Assembly: GCA_045652135.1 (NCBI GenBank)
Contig: JAZRTS010000031.1
Location: 5,106-69,105, forward strand
Direction of reading: 5' to 3'
DNA: 64,000 nt
Source: RGIG7213 sp045652135
GTDB lineage: Bacteria; Bacillota; Clostridia; Oscillospirales; CAG-272
Shown here piece after piece: positions 15,620 through 25,519 of this stretch; the first letter of the stretch is position 1, and every line of letters begins with the position of its first letter. The position numbers and the translations under genes were made by a program. A model generated the notes under the pieces. It had not been told where the DNA came from. It ran no database searches and saw only the letters and a program-made list of their open reading frames with translations.

Positions 15620-18600
15620 TCAGAGCAAGGGATTTTTCGAGCAAGTGAACGGTGTTTGCGTTTTAACCGTTTCACTGTCACGGACAGGATATTTTTCAAG
15701 ATACCTCTTGAGTCCTTTACCGTACTCGTTGTCCTGCATCAATCTGGAATACACATAGTCCTTCGCTCTCGCCTTCAATCCTATGGAAGCCAGATACTGA
15801 ACCTCAGCCCAGACTGCCATACCCTCTATCGCTTCGGGATCGGAGACGTTTCCGAACAAGTCGGGAAGGTTTGCGTATTGCCATATGTGAGTCATTTCGT
15901 GAACCAAAGTTTTAGCCGTTTCAACAGCAGGCGCTCCGTTTTCAATGAAAATATCGTTAGATCCGCCGTATCTGTATGCAAAGCCCAACGTACGTCCGTC
16001 GAAACGTGCCGAGGGTGTAAACGTTTCTCCCAGCTCCTCAGCAATTTTCTGTGCATTACACGTTTTGATCGTGATCTTAGCCTTAAGCTTGATTCCAAAA
16101 ATCTTTTCCATCTGCTTACGCGTTTTCTTGTAAAGCTTCTTGAAATCTTTGAGCTTCGTGATAGCCTCTTTGCTACATTCCGAGCAGCGTTCACGGCCGT
16201 CGTCAAGCAGGTCGTAGCTGCCCTCAAGAACGGCACCGCAGAAATCGCAGTAATGCGTACCGGCTTCAAAGTGGTAGTTATACCATTTCAGCTTCTTGTA
16301 TTTTCCGCTTTCGCGCGCTTGCTTCAGATAGTTGTCGGCAAAGCCTCTGTCGGTGAGATATTTTTCCGTTTCTTCAAGATTAAGAACCGTCGGAACGGCT
16401 TCAAATCCGTATTTCAAGAAGAATGATTCCGAGTAAGGTATCTTTTCTTCGGCGGCACCGACACCAATGTCGGTTATTGAAATAGCCTCCGAATCATCAC
16501 CGCTGATACCGCTGTCGTCGGGTTCGGTTTCTCTCAGCACGCCGTTGCTGTACTGCTTCGTGCTGTTTCGATGGAGCAATACGCTTTTCGATTCGCTGAC
16601 TGCGCCTTCTTCGGTTTCACCGTCTTCACCCGCACCTGCTTCGCCTGCGGTCGGTTCCTCGATACCTGCTTCAGGTTCTTCGCCTTCAGCACCCTTCTTC
16701 TTTTTCTTCTTTCTCTTAAACAATCTCTTGATAAAGCCCCAGATTCCTTTCGGTTCTTCTACAATGGGGCCGCTTTCGGGTTCGGGAGTTTGTGTTATAT
16801 CCCCTCCGTCATCCTGAAGCTCCTCTATAAGCTTTTCCTGATGCCAATTAAGTGCGTCGCAGATAATTTCCATAAATCTCACGAAATATCTGTCTACGTT
16901 TATCAAAAGTCCGAGATCTATGAGGCTGTCTTCGATTATGTAAATACATTCATCATCGACACCGCTCAATTCAGGCATATATCCCTGTATCAGTTCAGGC
17001 TGCTCGCACTTTGTGCAGGCAACGATATAATGATACGTATCAGGGAATGTGGTCACAAACAATTCGTTGAGAAGCGTAGCCACCGTTATGCGAACGTCGG
17101 GCGTACTGTTCGGCAAACTGATCTTAATACACTCTTTGCTTCTGTATTCACGGACATCAACATTGCTAAGCTCAACGCGCTTCGCATTTTTGATGTCGTT
17201 ATACTCAGACATTTCCAGATAGCCTTTGGTATTGACGCGTATATTCGCTTCAAGATGCTCTATAGTAATGTCGCCGTACGTGTATTTCGCTCCGATAATA
17301 TTGCCGGATGCGCGGCATTCAAGCTCATACTGTCTCAACGTTCTGTAGTAATGACGTTTTGTGATGTGGTCTGCTGCTCGTCTGACCAGGACACCGTTAT
17401 TGTTCGTCATGCTGATAACTTCGTAATATTTACCGTCCAACGTTATAAACATTCCCGGCAGATATTTCTGATAAACATGACCGTACATTGCAGAATCAAG
17501 GAAATTATCCTTATTCTTTTCATCCTCGGCAAGATAATATACTATCTTGAGCTGTGATAAGAAATTATTTACGAATACTTTATTCTGAATAGCGTAAAAA
17601 CGCTTTCTCTTGGCGTGCAACGTAACAGGATCGACTACCGTCTGGGCGGTCATCGTAATTGCCTGATCGATATTTACGGCAAAATGATCTCCGCTGTTTT
17701 CACTACTCTCTTTGTTTTCGGTACGGAAGAAATACTTCACAATGAGATGGCGCAGACTTTTGTATACGTTATTCGTATCCTCTCCGAGGATATCCAACAC
17801 GTCCTTGATCTCTTCTTCTTCAACGGGACCTTCTATCATACGCATAATGAGCTTATACGCAACGTTTCCTGCGCTTCTCTGGTAGTCTGCAACTACGGTC
17901 GGAACGGCTTTGGGGTCCTGCTGGAATATTTCAAGATTATCCAGCATATAATCTCTCAGCCAATACTGCTGAGAAACAACGTTCACAAAGCTCTGCGTTT
18001 TTCCGCGGGTAGAAAATTGACGCGCGGTTTCGAAGGCATTGTTGTATTCATCCTCAGCTACCACAAACGAATTTTCTTCTTTTGCAATCGACCACGGATC
18101 ATCGGAAAATTGGAGATGCTCCGCAAGCTCATTTTGCGACACGTTAAGTCCCGCGGCGTTACACAGCGACGAATAATACTGAGAAGCGATCCATCGCATA
18201 TCAATAACAGGGAACTTTCGTGAAGACGTCCAGGTAACCTTTGAAACCTTCTCTCTCAGCGCAACGAGTGCAAGCTCAGTTCCCACACCGAGATAACGCG
18301 AGCTGGACAGCCCCAATTTGTGGTGAAGGAGCCTTCCGTCCGCCTTCCAGAACAGAAGATTTCTCTTTGCAGTACCTACGGACGTTGCATTTACCTGAAC
18401 GATACTTGTATTCAATACATGAGATAAGCTGTCAACAAGTCCATCGCAGTTACGGTCGTACACGATGTACTGCGGATTGTTTCCTCCTCTGCGGAGATAG
18501 GAAACAAGACAGCTCAATCCGATCTGAATCGTGCTCAAAAGCTGATTGGGTTCGATAATAAACACCATTGACGTTTCCGCCAAAAGAGAAGCCTTTTCGT

Positions 18601-19807
18601 TCAACATTTTCTGATTATAAATGTTTTTCGCATCAATAACCATGACCTGTGTTGTTTCGTCAGCGTTCGTTATCGCATCAACATTCCAGATACGTTCAAA
18701 TCCGTTTATGGATGAAATACCGTCGTAAAACCATTTTTTTACGTTTTCGATATTCGATCCGTGACCGAGAACTACCAATATACGCTCGCTCTTCATCAGA
18801 CTTCTGATTACGGGCAGGAAAACGTAATCCGTAGTATCGTTATAGAACTGTGTAAAAAATATTACACTCTTTCCGTCAAGAATATTTCGTGTCTGACGGA
18901 TATATCCCTCATCCAGCACCTTATCCTTCGGTACAAAATCCTTATAATAAGTGTAGATAAGTGCGGCTTCACGGCACAAAGTTTCCTCGTACTCTTTTTT
19001 GTATTTTTCCAAAAGAGCGCGGACAGACTCGTCAACGTGCTCAGTTGCCTTCAAGGAAGACTTCTGAAGCAAACGGCTCGGAAACAGAGTGTCGTACTTT
19101 TCGGGAAGCATATCATAATCGGGCTCATCTGCAGGCCCGGGGGCTGGTTTGCCCTTTTCTGCCTCAGCAAGCTTTTCTTCCATAGTTTTTCCCGAAAGAA
19201 ACGCAACTATCTCACCCAGCACGATAATTCCGAACGCGGGATAAAACGGCGCACTGAAAACCTTATGTGAGGTCATATAGTATGTTGTTATCAGCAGAAA
19301 AGCGAACAGCCCCAGCATAGCGTAATACATTACCTCTATGATTTTCTTGGTATCGCCGTATTTGCTCATCAGATAACGCGTTTCGGTATTACCTTTTTTC
19401 TTATCTTCCTCAGTAACGTAGTAGAACCACTTGCTGGTGTGATCCGCCAATTTCGGGATCATAAACAGTCCCATAAACGCAGGGAACAGAATTCCTTTGA
19501 CGAACATAAAACCGACGACCAGTATGGTATTTACGATAAATACGGCAATATAAGCCCAGTTTATGTCTCTGAGGAATGACAAAAATCTGAACCGATCTAT
19601 AAACCAGTAAATAAATCCGAGAACGGTATTGCTTATTTCAGTCAGGAAATATACCGCAACTATGCAGTATATCAAGGCAATAAACGGCAAAAATACCTGT
19701 TTATAACGCTGTTCCTGTTTAAAATTCATTTTCGTTGAGATAAGACACGTAGCAACGAACGGAACGCAGTATAAAATCAGCTTGACAAAAGTAATAATAT
19801 CACCCAT
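15620..19807 (-). CDS. Giant polytopic protein: membrane domain, helicase-like core, zinc site and DA1-like peptidase
   Basis: 1395 residues, last gene of the locus. About six membrane helices fill residues 1-210. A long cytosolic part follows; GMFITLDGKYYEVISM (about 784) and the later IYIIEDSLIDLGLLI (about 961) recall the C-terminal region of DUF1998-type SF2 helicases, although I see no Walker A, so this is a weak resemblance. A run of lysines (about 1024-1036) and an acidic linker follow. Near 1186 a Cys zinc site, HYCDFC ... CSEC, precedes a peptidase-like domain with HEMTH at 1303-1307 and Glu1328 in AIEGMAVWAE, the zinc ligand pattern of DA1-like peptidases. ATG start with AAGGAG 11 nt upstream. 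It follows the 668-residue protein by 6 bp. Confidence 0.85.
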   Translation of the reverse strand: MGDIITFVKLILYCVPFVATCLISTKMNFKQEQRYKQVFLPFIALIYCIVAVYFLTEISNTVLGFIYWFIDRFRFLSFLRDINWAYIAVFIVNTILVVGFMFVKGILFPAFMGLFMIPKLADHTSKWFYYVTEEDKKKGNTETRYLMSKYGDTKKIIEVMYYAMLGLFAFLLITTYYMTSHKVFSAPFYPAFGIIVLGEIVAFLSGKTMEEKLAEAEKGKPAPGPADEPDYDMLPEKYDTLFPSRLLQKSSLKATEHVDESVRALLEKYKKEYEETLCREAALIYTYYKDFVPKDKVLDEGYIRQTRNILDGKSVIFFTQFYNDTTDYVFLPVIRSLMKSERILVVLGHGSNIENVKKWFYDGISSINGFERIWNVDAITNADETTQVMVIDAKNIYNQKMLNEKASLLAETSMVFIIEPNQLLSTIQIGLSCLVSYLRRGGNNPQYIVYDRNCDGLVDSLSHVLNTSIVQVNATSVGTAKRNLLFWKADGRLLHHKLGLSSSRYLGVGTELALVALREKVSKVTWTSSRKFPVIDMRWIASQYYSSLCNAAGLNVSQNELAEHLQFSDDPWSIAKEENSFVVAEDEYNNAFETARQFSTRGKTQSFVNVVSQQYWLRDYMLDNLEIFQQDPKAVPTVVADYQRSAGNVAYKLIMRMIEGPVEEEEIKDVLDILGEDTNNVYKSLRHLIVKYFFRTENKESSENSGDHFAVNIDQAITMTAQTVVDPVTLHAKRKRFYAIQNKVFVNNFLSQLKIVYYLAEDEKNKDNFLDSAMYGHVYQKYLPGMFITLDGKYYEVISMTNNNGVLVRRAADHITKRHYYRTLRQYELECRASGNIIGAKYTYGDITIEHLEANIRVNTKGYLEMSEYNDIKNAKRVELSNVDVREYRSKECIKISLPNSTPDVRITVATLLNELFVTTFPDTYHYIVACTKCEQPELIQGYMPELSGVDDECIYIIEDSLIDLGLLINVDRYFVRFMEIICDALNWHQEKLIEELQDDGGDITQTPEPESGPIVEEPKGIWGFIKRLFKRKKKKKKGAEGEEPEAGIEEPTAGEAGAGEDGETEEGAVSESKSVLLHRNSTKQYSNGVLRETEPDDSGISGDDSEAISITDIGVGAAEEKIPYSESFFLKYGFEAVPTVLNLEETEKYLTDRGFADNYLKQARESGKYKKLKWYNYHFEAGTHYCDFCGAVLEGSYDLLDDGRERCSECSKEAITKLKDFKKLYKKTRKQMEKIFGIKLKAKITIKTCNAQKIAEELGETFTPSARFDGRTLGFAYRYGGSNDIFIENGAPAVETAKTLVHEMTHIWQYANLPDLFGNVSDPEAIEGMAVWAEVQYLASIGLKARAKDYVYSRLMQDNEYGKGLKRYLEKYPVRDSETVKTQTPFTCSKNPLL

Positions 19808-19813
19808 TTAATC

Positions 19814-21820
19814 TTATACTCCTTCCGTTATTTTTTCAGCTTCTTCAGCTTCGTTCAAGCCGTCGTACGTTTCTTCAACACGGTAGTATTCCTCGGATTC
19901 ATATATAGTTTCCTCGGAAATATGCAGCGTTTCCACGAACGAAAACGGGGGAACCAATTTATTCGGCACCGTATTGAGCGGAATAAGCAAGCTGTCCGTA
20001 TCATCGTGAAGATATATCTTATCACCGTAAATATAAACGCTTCCGCACGACGTATCTTCACATTCATCCTCGTTTATCGTAACGGAACAAATTCCTGCGG
20101 CTGATTTGCACTGTTCAAGCGCTTCTTCGTATCTTGCGCGGACCTTCGTCAGTTCTTCCAGGTGTTGGAGATGACGCTGCTCTATTTTTCCCGACTTTAT
20201 CATCTGGTATTTTTCCATATAATTCAAAAGAAGGGTAAGATATTGGCTTTGCACCTGAGCATTATCTCTTATCTCCTGGAGAGTTTCGTTGACGACCTTT
20301 GAATATTCGTTAAGCTTTTTATCGAATTTGAACCTGAGGTATCTCAACGCAATATAACTTGCGACCGTTACGACGATACACGAAAATCCCGTTATCAAAA
20401 GTGATACAAGAAGTGACGTAGTGTTGAATTTTGCCGAGGACATAACGAACGGAACGAATCCGAGCAAGCAAACGATAACTCCCATCGCCATCAGCTTAAG
20501 ATACGTCTTTGTCAAAACTCGTCCGGGCAAGGTCTTTTCAATAGGCTTCGTAACCTTTTTCTTGCGGCACTCAAAAGCGGCGCGTGATACTGCCTTATCG
20601 GTTTTAAGGCCAAGCATCTCTATTTCGCTTTTATCCAGATCGTCGATGATGTCTTCAACGTCGTACCTCGTCAGATACTGATTTTGAAGCAAGGGGAGAT
20701 CTATCTCCATAGTCCGCTTCATAGCATCGACTGCTTCGTTTTTTCCGCGTGTGATCGCCTTGAATAATCTGTGCGTTTCCACTTCGGCTTCGTTTTTATG
20801 CTTGTTCCACACATCGGTGTCAAGCTTGGGCTTGTCTTTGGTTATTCCAAATTCCTTATCTTCGACGAAAAATTTCGAAAAATCGGTATCGGGGAAATTG
20901 ACGTATACGGGGGCGCAAATAACGGGATGACTGCAAGATGTGTCTTCCTTTGCGGCCTTGATGGCTTCAATTTCCTTCTCGATCTCCTGATTCGAAATGT
21001 CGCGCGCTCGGCGCAGCTCTGCAAAAAATTTATTGACAAATGCGGAAAAATCCTCACGCGAAACGTCTATTTTAAGCTGATACAGCTTATACGGTCCCAA
21101 TTCGGAACTGCTGTATCTGTTAAGGACCAACGTCATCGTTGCCAACCACAGCAAAAACCACGCATCCTCATATTTGACGTTCAAGGTATCCGGCATATCA
21201 AACACGAGAAATCTGCAGTTCGGAGGGTATTCGTATCTGTCCCAGAACTCGGAATATTGCAGCACCAGCTCATCGGTGTCCGTTAAGAGCGCCGACGTGT
21301 GTGATTTTTCACGTCTTTTATCCTCAATTTCGTTTCGGAGAAAGACCTGCTGCATTTCGAGATTTTCAAATATTCTCGGTGTCAATATACATATTTGCGT
21401 CGGACGTATGGCGCGGAACGCATAATTGTTTATGTAATCTATGTTTTCAACACCGCGTCCGCCCAGAAAATATATCAGCTGCATTAAAGGGTCTTCGGCT
21501 ACGTTATACTCTTTCGTATGACGCGCGCGTTCGTAAGGGTTTATCGAACACTGTGTCAATTTTTCAAAATCCTGCTTGATATAATCGCCCGAACAAAACG
21601 GTTCGTCAACAATGTACGCGTTCCATTCAGTTGCATTTTTAACTATATCAAACAATTGCGGTACCAATTCGTCAATATCAGCTTTATCAGACGTAAACTT
21701 ATTCCAGATGCATACCGACACGTCGCTATGATCTTCAAACCAGTTGAAAAAATACGCATACTTCTGATATTTTTCGTATATTTCAGAATTGATAATTAAA
21801 ACTGATTGCATATTACCCAC
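19814..21820 (-). CDS. Hypothetical two-TM coiled-coil protein of the type VII-like locus
   Basis: 668 residues with no family I recognise. A soluble N-terminal part of about 430 residues opens with an alpha/beta stretch (SVLIINSEIYEK, then WNAYIVDEPF) that looks like a degenerate Rossmann-like fold. Two membrane helices lie at about 445-490, then a charged coiled coil (FKFDKKLNEYSKVVNETLQE onwards) and an acidic C-terminus rich in Glu and Tyr. Start: GTG 21820 is 4 nt behind AAAGG; an ATG nine nucleotides on (21811) is the alternative. Sits between the tubulin-like gene and the giant peptidase-bearing protein, so probably part of the same envelope-associated assembly. Confidence 0.8.
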   Translation of the reverse strand: MGNMQSVLIINSEIYEKYQKYAYFFNWFEDHSDVSVCIWNKFTSDKADIDELVPQLFDIVKNATEWNAYIVDEPFCSGDYIKQDFEKLTQCSINPYERARHTKEYNVAEDPLMQLIYFLGGRGVENIDYINNYAFRAIRPTQICILTPRIFENLEMQQVFLRNEIEDKRREKSHTSALLTDTDELVLQYSEFWDRYEYPPNCRFLVFDMPDTLNVKYEDAWFLLWLATMTLVLNRYSSSELGPYKLYQLKIDVSREDFSAFVNKFFAELRRARDISNQEIEKEIEAIKAAKEDTSCSHPVICAPVYVNFPDTDFSKFFVEDKEFGITKDKPKLDTDVWNKHKNEAEVETHRLFKAITRGKNEAVDAMKRTMEIDLPLLQNQYLTRYDVEDIIDDLDKSEIEMLGLKTDKAVSRAAFECRKKKVTKPIEKTLPGRVLTKTYLKLMAMGVIVCLLGFVPFVMSSAKFNTTSLLVSLLITGFSCIVVTVASYIALRYLRFKFDKKLNEYSKVVNETLQEIRDNAQVQSQYLTLLLNYMEKYQMIKSGKIEQRHLQHLEELTKVRARYEEALEQCKSAAGICSVTINEDECEDTSCGSVYIYGDKIYLHDDTDSLLIPLNTVPNKLVPPFSFVETLHISEETIYESEEYYRVEETYDGLNEAEEAEKITEGV

Positions 21821-21847
21821 ACCGCCTTTCCAATATAGATAATTTCC

Positions 21848-21876
21848 GATAACCCCGACAGTCCGTCGGGGTTATC
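21848..21876. other. Strong intercistronic stem-loop
   Basis: GATAACCCCGAC (21848-21859) pairs perfectly with 21865-21876 around a 5-nt loop, between the tubulin-like gene and the next gene. On the minus strand no T run follows, so it is more likely an mRNA stability or processing element, or a partial attenuator, than a full terminator. Confidence 0.6.
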
Positions 21877-21903
21877 ATTTTTATGCATTTTAGCTGTTAC
21901 GTA

Positions 21904-24900
21904 TTAACCGACCGTGGTGCTATCGGATACTGCGAAGCCTTTTTCAATCGCTTCAAGACATTTTTCGACACAATCGTCTGATGCGCAGTTAAGCTCACAT
22001 TCTCTGATCTTAGCCTTAAGAACCTCTTTGATTCTCTTTACAAGCGGATCTTTAAGGGGATTGGGCATGATCTTTCCGTAGTTGTTTTTGAGGTTATCAC
22101 ACAAAAGCTCCGTCTGGCTTTGCATCCATTGTACGAAATAGCGCGTGCGGTCAAGCGGATCGCAATAGAATTCCATAAGATATTCTTCAACGAATTCGAT
22201 CATATGGCGAAGCATAACTATAGCCTCGTTATCACCGTTTATACAACTTCCGGACGTTGCCTTGTAAAGAACGGGGATTTCCATAAAGCTGAGCTTATGC
22301 GAGTACGGGCCGAGCTGGATATTTTCCATCTCTTTGAAGAGCATCGTCTGAGTATAGTCGTACATACCCGTTGAAGACATCGATTTTTCCTTTGCAACCT
22401 GTTCTTTGTAGTATTCGAGCAGATTGAGGACCAAAGGACGGCTCATACGCATAGCCTCGTAAATTTCGCTGAACTTATTGCATCTGCCGTCGCCGACGAT
22501 GATACTGTCGCTGATGAAGTCACCGTCGTTTCCGATAAAGCGGTACTGATCTCTGTCATATTTGATCCTGTCGCATACGATACTGATGAACAGTGCGCGG
22601 TGCGCTTCGGTCAAACACTTTTCTTCTGTTTTTTCTGCAAGATGCGGCATTACACCGAGGTAGTGCCATCTCTTATCAAGGTGGGGAGTAAGTATCTTCG
22701 TGCGCTTGTCATCGGGAATAACACCGTTGATGCGCTTCCAGTACGATCTGTAATACGAGCCGTTGTCGCGCGGATCGACCTCACTGTCATCCTCGGGCGC
22801 AAATTTGGGAAGATCGCTGATGCGGATATTGTAAAGCGCCTTCATAAAGAGCATCTGGTATTTATCCATAAGCTCGTCTTCTTCGTGGCCGGGGAATACT
22901 TTTCTGATGAGTGCGGCTTTCTGAACGTCGTTGGATTCAGATATTTCCTTAGCCAATGAACATGCTTCGATGATATAAGGCTCAATACCGATGGGCCTGT
23001 CAATGAACGGCGAAGCAAGCTTCATCGCTTCTTCTTTTTTGCCCTTTATGTAGTAGAGCTGTTCGTCGGCATCAAACTTGTGTTCTTCGATTTCAGCCTG
23101 CGTACGCATTGCATCGATAACGTCCATATCAACTTCGGGTCCATACAGGTTTACAACCTCACGGCGCCAGAAGTCAAACATGCTGGTGGTTGCCAACTCG
23201 TTGATAACAGCCTTCTGCTTTTCCACGTTGTCTATGTCAAGTGTCTTATAAATTGACATGAACAATTCTTCACGGAATTCATCCGTTAAAACAATAGGAT
23301 CAACAACATTAGGACAGCGCGCAAGCAAGCCCTTAAGACACGTTTCGGAAGCGCATGTGTAGAGGACGGGATCACCGATGTCGTTTACAAACATTTCCTC
23401 AATTTTTCCGATACGTCTGGGAAGACGGTTTATCTCATCTTCAAGCTGTCTGTAAAGATCTTCATAATGGCCGCTTAACTTATCGATAAATTCCAACGCC
23501 TTTTCAATAACTCTGAGCTCTACATACGTTTCATAATACTTTTTGATATCATCTCTTTGAGCGCCGCACAACGCTCCGATATTTTCAAGTGCTGTTTCCC
23601 AAGTTGCTTTATCCTGCTTACCGGGATCAAAAAACGTCTTTACATCGAGTGATTTTGCATATTCTTCAAGAGTAACCGCTTCCGTTTCACCCTCTTTATT
23701 GACCTCTTTGCTGTAGTTTTTCGCCTCAAAGAAAGAACGAATCTTTTCTTCAAGAGAAGTAAAGCTCTGACGCGTAGCATATTTGCCGTTTGCATCGGGA
23801 AGCAGTGAAGATATTGTACCTATCGACGTCAATCTTCTCTTTGACTCTTTAAGAATGCCTTCAAGATTATAAAGGAAATACCTGACTGCATTAGGATGGA
23901 TCATAGATTGTTCATCAGTGAGCCAATACTCAATATGAGAATCATTTTTTATATTAAAATTCGATGAAGAGAACAGACTGTCTGCCATAATGTCCGCTAT
24001 AGCTTCAGCACGTTTCCTTGTTTTGGTAAAATATTTTTTAAGTGCAGCAGCAAGTGCCGTAAAGCTTGACTGGAACGTTGTATCACTGTGCTGTGATTTT
24101 GCAAGAGAAATGGCGTTCAGCTGAATGTTAATCTCACTATAAGCACCTTCATCATAATTATCTTCGGCTACTCTGTCCGAAATATGTTTTATGATCTTCT
24201 TGTAATAGCTTACCCATTTGGCTTCAGCATATCCAATTCCGTCGGGATCCTGTATATGACACTGATTAAATATCGCTGTAGCAAAATGATTTTTCTCGCC
24301 ATGGTCGCTGTCTACGAGCGTGCAGTAAAATTCTCTGGGGTCGCGTCGAGGCAGGAGCGTACCCTTCTGGCGACTGAGCTGGCGCTTCTTTTCTTCCGCT
24401 TCATAAGCCTTGTCGTATTTCAGCCAATCATCTGTGATAGCTTGTTGCATCCAGCTCATCGCGATATAATCTCTTACATGCTCAAACGGATATATGATCT
24501 TTGACGAACCAATACCGCAGTAGCGGTTTCTGCCGTTTTCTTCACAGCGCGCAAGGATCGTATTGTCCTCAGATGAATTGAGACGCTTGTTGAGCATACT
24601 TACAGAGGAAGCGTAAACGCAGTCTGCAACGTGCTTTTTATACGCTTCAAAATTATCCAATCCGTCGCCGTCCATGTTGAGGCCGTCGTAAAGGAAGCAG
24701 AAATCCATAGGATTTACAGTGTAATTGTCATATTCGTCTACCGTACCGGGCGTGGGCATTTTAAGCCAGTATTTATCGTACAAGCCTCCTTTGTTGGAGG
24801 AATCGGCTTTGAGCATAAACGCATCAAGCTCACGAAGTGCGGCGTACGCATTCGTACGGAGGTTGTTCTTTTCAACCTCTGTTTTACCTGAGGATCTGAA

Positions 24901-25482
24901 AAATACGTCAGGCAGCACGCAAATACCGCGGATAATGGGCTTTTTCTGACAGATATTTTCAAGATAATTTCTCAGATACATGGAAACGGGCAACAGTATA
25001 CCCGAACCGGTACCGCCGACCAGGGTGGAGACAATAACGACTCTCATCGACTGTTCAAGCGTGTCACCGTTGAGGTGCTGCAATTCGCTGATAGCATCGT
25101 GAAGGGGGGTAATTCTTCCTTCACGCAAGCAGGCATCAAACGCAAGCTTTGATACTGCGCGCACCTGGCCTGCGCCCTCGGTCAAAGGCTTCTTGAGAAG
25201 CTGATAGCTTGTGGGGAAGGAATTTTCGCGTGCTTCTCTGTCGGAACGCAATGCCTGTCCGACAGTCATTCTCTGCGACGTCTGTACTGTGAAGATGTAA
25301 GGGGATTCTTCCTTGCGTACGCGAAGCTCATTGGCATCCGTGTCGAAATATACGAAACGAATATATTTTCTCTGCTCTTTGTTGGAAAGCTTGTCCACCC
25401 TGCTAATGATATCGCATCCCGTACCTCCGAGACCGATAATCAGTGTAGGCGGCAATTTTGTTTTAACATTTTTTTCAGCCAT
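21904..25482 (-). CDS. Tubulin/FtsZ-like GTPase (Tubulin_2-type)
   Basis: 1192 residues. The N-terminal domain carries tubulin-superfamily nucleotide-binding features: LIIGLGGTG at 14-22, FDTDANEL near 46-53 in the place of the FtsZ NTD segment, and the signature GGTGSG at 156-161. This is the layout of the Pfam family called tubulin-like (Tubulin_2). The following roughly 900 residues are helical and charged, far longer than FtsZ, with no membrane helix. A GTP-dependent polymer or switch acting in the cytosol is the natural guess; whether it polymerises is unknown. ATG start with GGAGG at 8 nt. It lies between the membrane vWA protein and a two-TM protein on one transcript. Confidence 0.85.
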   Translation of the reverse strand: MAEKNVKTKLPPTLIIGLGGTGCDIISRVDKLSNKEQRKYIRFVYFDTDANELRVRKEESPYIFTVQTSQRMTVGQALRSDREARENSFPTSYQLLKKPLTEGAGQVRAVSKLAFDACLREGRITPLHDAISELQHLNGDTLEQSMRVVIVSTLVGGTGSGILLPVSMYLRNYLENICQKKPIIRGICVLPDVFFRSSGKTEVEKNNLRTNAYAALRELDAFMLKADSSNKGGLYDKYWLKMPTPGTVDEYDNYTVNPMDFCFLYDGLNMDGDGLDNFEAYKKHVADCVYASSVSMLNKRLNSSEDNTILARCEENGRNRYCGIGSSKIIYPFEHVRDYIAMSWMQQAITDDWLKYDKAYEAEEKKRQLSRQKGTLLPRRDPREFYCTLVDSDHGEKNHFATAIFNQCHIQDPDGIGYAEAKWVSYYKKIIKHISDRVAEDNYDEGAYSEINIQLNAISLAKSQHSDTTFQSSFTALAAALKKYFTKTRKRAEAIADIMADSLFSSSNFNIKNDSHIEYWLTDEQSMIHPNAVRYFLYNLEGILKESKRRLTSIGTISSLLPDANGKYATRQSFTSLEEKIRSFFEAKNYSKEVNKEGETEAVTLEEYAKSLDVKTFFDPGKQDKATWETALENIGALCGAQRDDIKKYYETYVELRVIEKALEFIDKLSGHYEDLYRQLEDEINRLPRRIGKIEEMFVNDIGDPVLYTCASETCLKGLLARCPNVVDPIVLTDEFREELFMSIYKTLDIDNVEKQKAVINELATTSMFDFWRREVVNLYGPEVDMDVIDAMRTQAEIEEHKFDADEQLYYIKGKKEEAMKLASPFIDRPIGIEPYIIEACSLAKEISESNDVQKAALIRKVFPGHEEDELMDKYQMLFMKALYNIRISDLPKFAPEDDSEVDPRDNGSYYRSYWKRINGVIPDDKRTKILTPHLDKRWHYLGVMPHLAEKTEEKCLTEAHRALFISIVCDRIKYDRDQYRFIGNDGDFISDSIIVGDGRCNKFSEIYEAMRMSRPLVLNLLEYYKEQVAKEKSMSSTGMYDYTQTMLFKEMENIQLGPYSHKLSFMEIPVLYKATSGSCINGDNEAIVMLRHMIEFVEEYLMEFYCDPLDRTRYFVQWMQSQTELLCDNLKNNYGKIMPNPLKDPLVKRIKEVLKAKIRECELNCASDDCVEKCLEAIEKGFAVSDSTTVG

Positions 25483-25519
25483 GGTTAAATCCTCCGAAAT
25501 ATATTTTAATTACGCAATT

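Noticed and set aside
15548..16426. 292-codon plus-strand frame opposite the peptidase end of the giant protein
   Set aside because: No ribosome site, no domain, and the minus-strand protein carries the clear HEMTH motif there.
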